Below are positions 62,523 through 64,000 of a stretch of 64,000 nucleotides of DNA, one piece after another; positions within the stretch are counted from its first letter, which is position 1, and each line of letters starts with the position of its first letter. The translations under genes were made by a program, and so were the position numbers. The stretch lies in NCBI GenBank assembly GCA_934215545.1, contig CAKQAD010000005.1:1-64000 (forward strand), in the 5' to 3' direction. The DNA is from an uncultured Prevotella sp. (lineage in GTDB: Bacteria > Bacteroidota > Bacteroidia > Bacteroidales > Bacteroidaceae). Under the pieces are notes generated by a model that was not told the DNA's origin, ran no database searches, and saw only the letters and a list, made by a program, of their open reading frames with translations.

Positions 62523-64000
62523 ATGTATTTCGACGAAACACAACTTAACGACCATGTGCTTGATGCGCTCTACGACATGCGCTTTGATAAATGCACACCG
62601 ATACAGGAAAAGTGTATTCCCCCTATACTTGAGGGTCGCGACCTTTTAGGTGTGGCTCAGACTGGCACTGGCAAAACAGCCGCTTACCTATTGCCAATAC
62701 TCTCAAAACTCGATGATGGCGGTTATCCGCAAGATGCTATAAACTGCGTTATCATGAGTCCGACACGTGAGTTGGCACAACAAATAGATCAAGCCATGCA
62801 GGGCTTTGGCTACTATCTCTCAGGAGTGAGCAGCGTGGCTGTGTATGGTGGCAACGATGGCAATCGTTACGATCAGGAATTGAAGAGCTTTCAGATGGGC
62901 GCCGATGTGGTTATTGCCACTCCTGGTCGCTTAATCAGTCATATATCGCTTGGTTCTGCCGACTTGAGCAAAGTTTCGTTCTTTGTTCTCGACGAGGCAG
63001 ATCGTATGCTCGATATGGGTTTTTCGGAGGATATAAAGATGATAGCAAGTAAGCTTCCTGCAACATGCCAGACCATTATGTTCTCTGCGACTATGCCTGA
63101 GAAGATAGAGGAACTTGCCAAAACATTGCTTAAAAACCCCGTAGAGGTAAAGATAGCTGTCAGCAAACCAGCCGAAAAGATAAAGCAGAGTGCTTATGTG
63201 TGCTATGAAACACAAAAGATAGGCATCATAAAAGACCTTTTCCGTAAGGGCGACCTTAATCGCGTCATTATATTCTCGGGCAAGAAGCAGAAGGTAAAAG
63301 CCATCAACCGCACTTTGCAGCAGATGAAGATTAACTCTGGCGAGATGCACTCCGACCTTGAGCAGGCTGAGCGCGATGAAATTCTCTATAAGTTCAAGAC
63401 TGGACAGATTGACGTGCTTGTTGCCACGGATATCGTTGCTCGTGGCATCGATATCGATGACATTGCAATGGTGGTGAATTTCGATGTGCCTCACGACCCA
63501 GAGGATTATGTTCATCGCATTGGTCGTACTGCTCGAGCACAACGCGATGGAGTGGCATATACTTTTGTTGCCGATGACGAGATTACCAGCTTTAAGCAGA
63601 TTGAGAAGTTCCTCGGTCGCGAGGTTCTGAAAAACGCACTGCCTGAAGGTCTTGGTGAAGCACCCGATTATAATGCTCCTCGTAGCAAGGGGCGCGGTCG
63701 TTCTGGACGTAGTGAAGAGCGTAGCAATAGTAAAGGCAAGGGTCGCAGTGGCGAGCGTGGCGGTAGAAATAATAATGGTCGAGGTGGCCGCAATAAGAGT
63801 GCCGACAAGCAAGTTGATGCTACCGACAAGAAGCCTACAACCGATGTCCAGCAAACAGCAGCCATTGCTCAGAAACCTACCAGTGATAGCACAGAGCAAG
63901 CTCCACGCAAGAAGCGTAGCCGCAAACCACGTCGCAAGCCAGTTGATGGCGAGCAGCAAGCTAATGTCGACAAGCCAGCTAAAACAACAGGTGCTCAGTG
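62523..64000 (+). CDS. DEAD-box RNA helicase, 3' end cut by the window
   Basis: The frame is open to the right edge (492 codons visible). Motifs in order: the Q motif around CTPIQEKCIPP, I AQTGTGKT (45-52), Ia PTRELAQQ, Ib TPGRL, II DEAD (157-160), III SAT (188-190), then IIFSGKKQK, VATDIVARGIDI and HRIGRTARA. From about 380 a Gly/Arg/Ser-rich, then Lys/Arg-rich tail (RGRSGRSEERSNSKGKGRSG) follows, as in RhlE-type helicases that bind ribosomal or mRNA targets. Roles in ribosome assembly or mRNA decay are likely. It lies 50 bp after the LptF/G gene. Confidence 0.93.
   Translation, partial: MYFDETQLNDHVLDALYDMRFDKCTPIQEKCIPPILEGRDLLGVAQTGTGKTAAYLLPILSKLDDGGYPQDAINCVIMSPTRELAQQIDQAMQGFGYYLSGVSSVAVYGGNDGNRYDQELKSFQMGADVVIATPGRLISHISLGSADLSKVSFFVLDEADRMLDMGFSEDIKMIASKLPATCQTIMFSATMPEKIEELAKTLLKNPVEVKIAVSKPAEKIKQSAYVCYETQKIGIIKDLFRKGDLNRVIIFSGKKQKVKAINRTLQQMKINSGEMHSDLEQAERDEILYKFKTGQIDVLVATDIVARGIDIDDIAMVVNFDVPHDPEDYVHRIGRTARAQRDGVAYTFVADDEITSFKQIEKFLGREVLKNALPEGLGEAPDYNAPRSKGRGRSGRSEERSNSKGKGRSGERGGRNNNGRGGRNKSADKQVDATDKKPTTDVQQTAAIAQKPTSDSTEQAPRKKRSRKPRRKPVDGEQQANVDKPAKTTGAQ

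Overview
The window is chromosomal DNA of a Bacteroidales bacterium, most likely a gut or oral Prevotellaceae. The support is lineage-typical gene content: a fused MurF-alanine racemase, a serine palmitoyltransferase, fimbrillin-type lipoproteins with DUF5119 and DUF3575 partners, a TonB receptor with a carboxypeptidase-like N-terminal domain, and a PepD-type dipeptidase. Many genes are also preceded by the Bacteroidota promoter pattern (TTG, about 20 bp, then TAnnTTTG). The species assignment is inference. No phage, transposase, integrase or CRISPR array was found.

Layout. 1-1653 is the 5' part of a TonB-dependent receptor (minus strand). 1654-3240 is a gene-poor stretch with a 22-bp satellite, an orphan promoter and a tRNA-Arg(CCG) followed by tandem truncated tRNA copies, each with its own terminator. 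3305-8544 (minus) carries lptD, an HD-domain hydrolase and a carboxyltransferase-type decarboxylase subunit. 8815-10036 (minus) is a queuosine-precursor operon (transporter, then queF) under a probable preQ1-I riboswitch. 10288-17721 (plus) holds a thioredoxin-fold lipoprotein, a MATE exporter, a cytidylate-kinase-like protein, a sulfatase and groES-groEL. 17892-20628 (minus) holds an NlpE-like lipoprotein, a nitroreductase and a ThrE-type exporter. 20932-25947 (plus) is sppA, lpxK, a purine nucleoside phosphorylase and thiL. 26105-31775 (minus) is a four-gene fimbrial operon. 32104-32250 looks like a free-standing small RNA gene. 32343-34817 is murF-alr. 34898-37516 (minus) holds a YeiH-type transporter and a PurF-like protein. 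37846-41695 (plus) is etfB-etfA-acyl-CoA dehydrogenase. 41824-44245 is lepA and a Crp-family regulator. 44414-51595 (minus) holds two tandem acyl-CoA synthetases, a LolC/E-like permease, an aminotransferase, a Skp-like lipoprotein and a small membrane protein. 51834-54036 is pepD, tRNA-Val and tRNA-Pro. 54177-56597 is a divergent sphingolipid pair (spt and a lipid kinase). 56737-64000 (plus) is trmN6-like, lon, tgt, an LptF/G permease and a DEAD-box helicase cut by the window end.

How the genes work together. Envelope biogenesis dominates: LptD and LptF/G (LPS transport), LpxK (lipid A), MurF-Alr (peptidoglycan), Spt and the lipid kinase (sphingolipids), the LolC/E-like permease, the Skp-like chaperone, SppA and the fimbriae. 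A second thread is queuosine: a transporter and QueF supply preQ1, and Tgt far to the right inserts it into tRNA.

The most unusual items are the tandem acceptor/T-arm tRNA remnants, a dispersed AT-rich repeat family carrying small GC-rich palindromes in three intergenic gaps, the candidate small RNA, and three enzymes that lack a residue their family normally needs (biotin lysine, Ntn cysteine, Tgt zinc cysteines). All alignments, folds and residue numbers were worked out by eye.
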